64,000 nucleotides of DNA from contig KZ627161.1 in NCBI GenBank assembly GCA_002917775.1, forward strand, positions 1,298,467 through 1,362,466. The letters are read 5' to 3'. Positions 60,674-64,000 of this stretch are shown here, piece by piece (within the stretch, counting starts at the first letter, position 1; each line of letters starts with the position of its first letter). The DNA comes from Glaciozyma antarctica PI12. Its lineage: Eukaryota; Basidiomycota; Microbotryomycetes; Kriegeriales; Camptobasidiaceae. The translations under genes were made by a program, and so were the position numbers. The notes under the pieces are model-generated. The model made no database searches, was not told the DNA's origin, and was given only the letters and a program-made list of their open reading frames with translations.

Positions 60674-61925
60674 TCAGTTCTCCTTCTCCTTCGCAACCGC
60701 AGCAGGAGACCCGGGGTTGGACCTCGTCGCGACTCCAGGAAAAAGTCCTTTGACCGGCGAGCCCATCTTCGTAGGCGAGCGCGACCCCGGGCGGACGGGT
60801 GGCGACCTAATCGTCGCAAGGTTCGCGTCGTCCGTCGGCGGAGCTTTCCTCCCTCCCTTCTTGATTGGGTCGCCCATGACAACGTCCTCCATCTGGGTAT
60901 CTCCCTTCGAAGCTCTTTCGCCCCTCGCAGCGCGCGCGGATTCGATGACGGCGTCGATGGAGGCTTTTTCAACGAGACGGTTCTTGATCGCTTCAAGCTC
61001 CTCCTTCGACCCGTCGATGAGGAATGGGAGCATCTCGGGAGAGGTGGTGAGGCGCGAGAGGTATTCGATTTTTTGGGCGGGGGTGAGGAGCGCGACGAGG
61101 AGGTCGTTGCTTCGGCGGAGGAATTCGTTGCGGAGAGGGAGGGGGTCGGCTGGAACTTTGATCGGGGGCGGGGAGGAAAAGGGAGTGCCATTTTCGCCGC
61201 GAGAAGCGCGGGAGTCTGCAAAGAAGAGTCAGCTTTGCGTGCGAGGTGGGAAAAAGGGACAGAAGAACGCACGAGGAGCGAGAGGAATGCCGAGAAGCGA
61301 GAGGTTTTCCTGCGAGGCGTAGTACCAGCGGAAGCTGACGAAAACGGTCTCCTGGTCGATCCAGCTGAGGTCCTTGACGAGAAGTTCTCCGATCCTGCAG
61401 CGACGCAAAGGAGAGTTCACTCTACCTTCCCCTCCTCCTCACTCTACCAGCATCCCCCTCCAGATTCAGCAGGAAAGTGAACGTACCCCAGCTTAGTACC
61501 AACTTTCATCCTGCACCGATGAATCCGCAGCTCGACCGTCCTGTTCGCCGTCTCTTCGAGCGTCGACGCTCCCGCGAACCTCTCGTCCAAGTACCAGATC
61601 CTCGGCTCCCCCTCCTCTGTCCCCCTCACTCCCTCTCCAACGCCATAAACCTTGACAACGGGCTTCCTTCCATCGACGGAGACGAAGCACGCGTACGTCT
61701 CGAGGCCTTGAACGGCTGAGAGCGCGCGGGTGAAGTAGACGCGCACGGGCTCGTGAGGGACCGAGGTTTGGACGTAGCAATCGACAGTGGCGGGAGTGGA
61801 GGCGACGCAGAACTCGGGGAGGTGGTGGCCTTGCGAGTGGAGAGCTGCGGTGAAGCCGGAGAGGGAGCTGTTGTGCGAGTCAGTGGCGAGGAGGAAGGAG
61901 AGAGGTTGCTCGGGACTCACGGCAT
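60674..61925 (-). CDS. DUF7918-like fungal protein with basic disordered tail
   Basis: The ATG at 61925 followed by a very early intron gives MPSLSGFTAALHSQGHHLPE, the usual kind of start for DUF7918-type basidiomycete proteins. The rest of the domain is beta-rich: VASTPATVDCYVQTSVPHEP, VRVYFTRALSAVQGLETYAC, FVSVDGRKPVVKVYGVGEG, RIWYLDERFAGASTLEETAN, VELRIHRCRMKVGTKLG. Later exons continue RIGELLVKDLSWIDQETVFV and YYASQENLSLLGIPLAPR. A helical segment (FLRRSNDLLVALLTPAQKIE) follows, then a Lys/Pro/Ser-rich tail ending AVAKEKEN. The family has no known function and is expanded in mushrooms and related fungi. The DUF assignment is from pattern memory and should be treated as tentative. A start further upstream at 62083 is possible but does not splice to the domain as well. 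About 375 residues. Confidence 0.6.
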
Positions 61926-62152
61926 TGTGTCCTGGTATGTAGCTCTCCTGCGTCCTGGCAAGAAGGAGGAGGCGAAGCGAATGCGAGGGAGGGAGGGAGA
62001 GGAGGGAGAGCGAATGAGAGGAAAAGGCGAAGTCCAAGTGCAGGCGACTTCAACGCGCCAACCGTCTCTTGGCTCTGGCTCATTCTGAACTGATTCAAAC
62101 AACTTGACAATACCACGAAGGAGTACACAAAGGAACGCGAAGCTAGTACCGC

Positions 62153-63940
62153 TCAATCTCTCCTCGCCCTCTTGTTCGTCCCGCTCGACGCTGAAGCCGA
62201 CCGCTTCGTCTGCGCAACGCAAGTCAGCACCCACCTCACAACAAGCCCAGTCATGAACTCACCCTAATCGACGACTCCCTGTCCGCCCTGCTCTCCCCCT
62301 CCTCCTTCTTCACCTCGACCGCCTCCTCCTCCTCCGGCCCTCCCACCAGCATCTCCTTCCTCTTCTGCACCGTCCTAATCTCTCCCTCAATCCTATCCAC
62401 CGCCTTCTTCAACTCGACCATCTGACCCAACGCCAACTGCAGCGCATCGAGCTTCTCGACATTCGTTTTCGTCGGCATGATGAGCTGCGTCGAGAGGCCC
62501 AGCTCCGAGAGCGCGGCTTGGACTTTGGCGAGAACGGTGGGTTTGGGTTGAGCGATGCGAGAGGAACGGAGGGAGACGGAAGGGTAGGGGAGGGCTTTGG
62601 TTGCTGAGACGGAGGGGGCGGGGTGGCGCTCGATGCAGTTCGCTGCGTCTGCACGCGGGAGGCATCAGTATTCGTGCTGGTTGGAGACAGCGAAAAAAAA
62701 AGAGAACGTACCTTGCGCCGGCGTCGCCTTCCTCTTGCTGCCCTCGCCCGCCCATCCATCTGGCAATCCACCTCCGTTGAGCCCCTCGATCTCCCACCCC
62801 GTCTGCCCCTTCCTCTTCCTCTCCGCATCCTTCTCGTTCCGATTACTCGCACCCTTGACTCCCCCTCCGACGCCCACTTGTACTCCTCCATGCGCTCCAA
62901 TCCCTTCGCGCCCTCCGAGGATCTTGAGCAGGTCGGCTCGCTCGGCCGTGATCTTGTTGTACGCCTGCTCGAGTCGTCGGGATTCAATGTACAGGAAGTC
63001 CTCTTCGGCGATTTGTGCGGGAGTGCGGGAGAGGAGGGAGCGGAGGTAGGCCTTGCGGTCGATTTCGCGGGCTGCGGAGATTCGGGTCAGCGGAGAAAGA
63101 GGGAGCGAGTCTGAGGGGCGCACTCTTGTCGAATTGGAGAGTCGACATAATGGCTTGGCGAGGAGCATCGTCGACGGGGTGGCGAAGGCGGATGAGCTTG
63201 CGGCAGACGCTGTAATACCGCGCCTTGAGGTCCTGCGGGTGCAATACGGTTCAGCAAGCCTCCACAGGCACCTGGAAGAAGCACGCACGTCCACAGATCG
63301 CTGAGAAGGAAGCTGCCAACGATCGGCCATCACCACGAACCGCAAGTCGTACTGGTGCGCCAGCGCGAACAGGTGGTCCGTCTCCGCCTTGTCCCAGTCG
63401 GCCTCTGCAACTCGCAACTCGTCAGCTTCGCCCCTCCTTCCCCAAACGCAGCAACGCACCTGGAGGTAAAGCCTCGTACTCTGCAGCCGTGTAGGAGTAC
63501 GGTTGACTGCTCGTGTTGAACTTGGCGAACTTGTGATCTGGTGCTCCCGCTACGTGGTCCGCCGGCAGGTCCTTGACCCAGTGGTGCAGCCGCAGCTTCC
63601 TACTCGCCTCCCTCTCCTTCTCCTTCTTCTCCCCGCCCTCCTCCCCAGCCTTGGCGACCCCTCGACTCGGATTCGAAAACGCCGTCCACTGCCACTTGAC
63701 GCTCGGCCCATTCCGCTTGATCCGCTCCTTGAACTTGGGCTTGACGGTGTGGGCGAGGGCGAGAGAAGGCGCGTTGTCCCCGATGAGGGCGTAGAGCTCG
63801 CGAGTGATGCCGTCGGGGCGCTTGATGCGAGGGTCTGGAGGACCGCCTGAACGACGAGGTGGCTGGAGGGAGAGGGACGAGGACGAGGGTGGTGCCTGCT
63901 GCTGGATTTCCAGGATGTCCCGCACGTCTCTCCCCGACAT
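62153..63940 (-). CDS. SWC4: Swc4/DMAP1 (SWR1 and NuA4 complex subunit)
   Basis: Swc4 (Eaf2, DMAP1 in animals) is shared by the SWR1 remodeller, which deposits histone H2A.Z, and the NuA4 acetyltransferase. The start MSGRDVRDILEIQQQAPPSS at 63940 fits the family, with KRPDGITRELYALIGDNAPS, VKWQWTAFSNPSR and LHHWVKDLPADHVAGAPDHK. The SANT/Myb-like fold reads EADWDKAETDHLFALAHQYD and LRFVVMADRWQLPSQRSVD, then DLKARYYSVCRKLIRLR. Next are REIDRKAYLRSLLSRTPAQI with EEDFLYIESRRLEQAYNK, and the C-terminal DMAP1 helix QTQ-type region NVEKLDALQLALGQMVELKK. The end is basic, RTKRSASASSGTNKRARRD, a likely nuclear signal. Six or seven short introns; about 470 residues. Only about 60 bases of upstream sequence lie within the window. 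Confidence 0.87.
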
Positions 63941-64000
63941 GTTGACTCTTGAGGAGGGTTGGGGAGCTAAAGGGAACGAAGGAGGAAGATTCCGCTTCGT

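Noticed and set aside
61925-62083. ATG at 62083 as the start of the DUF7918-like protein
   Set aside because: Its frame gives low-complexity sequence and does not splice cleanly to the domain, whereas the ATG at 61925 does.
1-64000. Transposons, LTR or virus-like elements
   Set aside because: I saw no reverse transcriptase, integrase, transposase or capsid motifs and no long terminal repeats on either strand.

Overview
The window is GC-rich nuclear DNA from a fungus. Genes are dense and almost all are cut by many short introns (about 45-80 bases) with GTRNGT donors, CTGAC/CTAAC branch sites and CAG acceptors. This style, together with an Ime2/Crk1-like kinase, a Byr4-type protein, a DUF7918-like protein and Stc1/NRDE2 homologues, suggests a basidiomycete yeast, most likely a Rhodotorula/Rhodosporidium-like member of Pucciniomycotina. 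The species is an inference; no ribosomal or mitochondrial marker is present.

Layout. 1-10 kb: a 5'-truncated NRDE2, a glucose-6-phosphate 1-epimerase, an Stc1-domain protein, a secreted GDSL esterase, and a secreted protein with an expansin/RlpA-like part followed by a GH17-like part. 10.5-21.3 kb: Byr4/Bfa1-like mitotic-exit regulator and the scaffold nucleoporin Nup192. 21.5-24.4 kb: Ofd1-type prolyl hydroxylase and Cgr1. 25.4-37 kb: an RCK/MAK-type kinase and REV3, with two poorly explained gaps (24.4-25.4 and 29.1-30.5 kb). 37.5-50.7 kb: an MFS sugar transporter, Trs85/TRAPPC8, Sec39 and a phosphoglycerate-mutase-like protein. 50.8-64 kb: a J-protein, RNA polymerase III subunit Rpc37/RPC5, a DENN-domain protein, an unrecognised coiled-coil protein, a DUF7918-like protein and Swc4/DMAP1.

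Most genes are housekeeping and are not organised as one pathway. Two themes recur. RNA- and chromatin-linked factors (NRDE2, Stc1-like, Swc4) and membrane-traffic factors (Trs85, Sec39, DENN) each occur more than once. The NRDE2 and Stc1-like genes sit about 1.3 kb apart, separated only by the epimerase gene, whose stop codon lies 26 bases from that of the Stc1-like gene.

No transposon, virus-like element, tRNA, rRNA or CRISPR array was seen. Several genes (the GH17-like gene, Sec39, the phosphoglycerate-mutase-like gene) have small reading-frame breaks that introns do not explain well; they may be assembly errors or real lesions.
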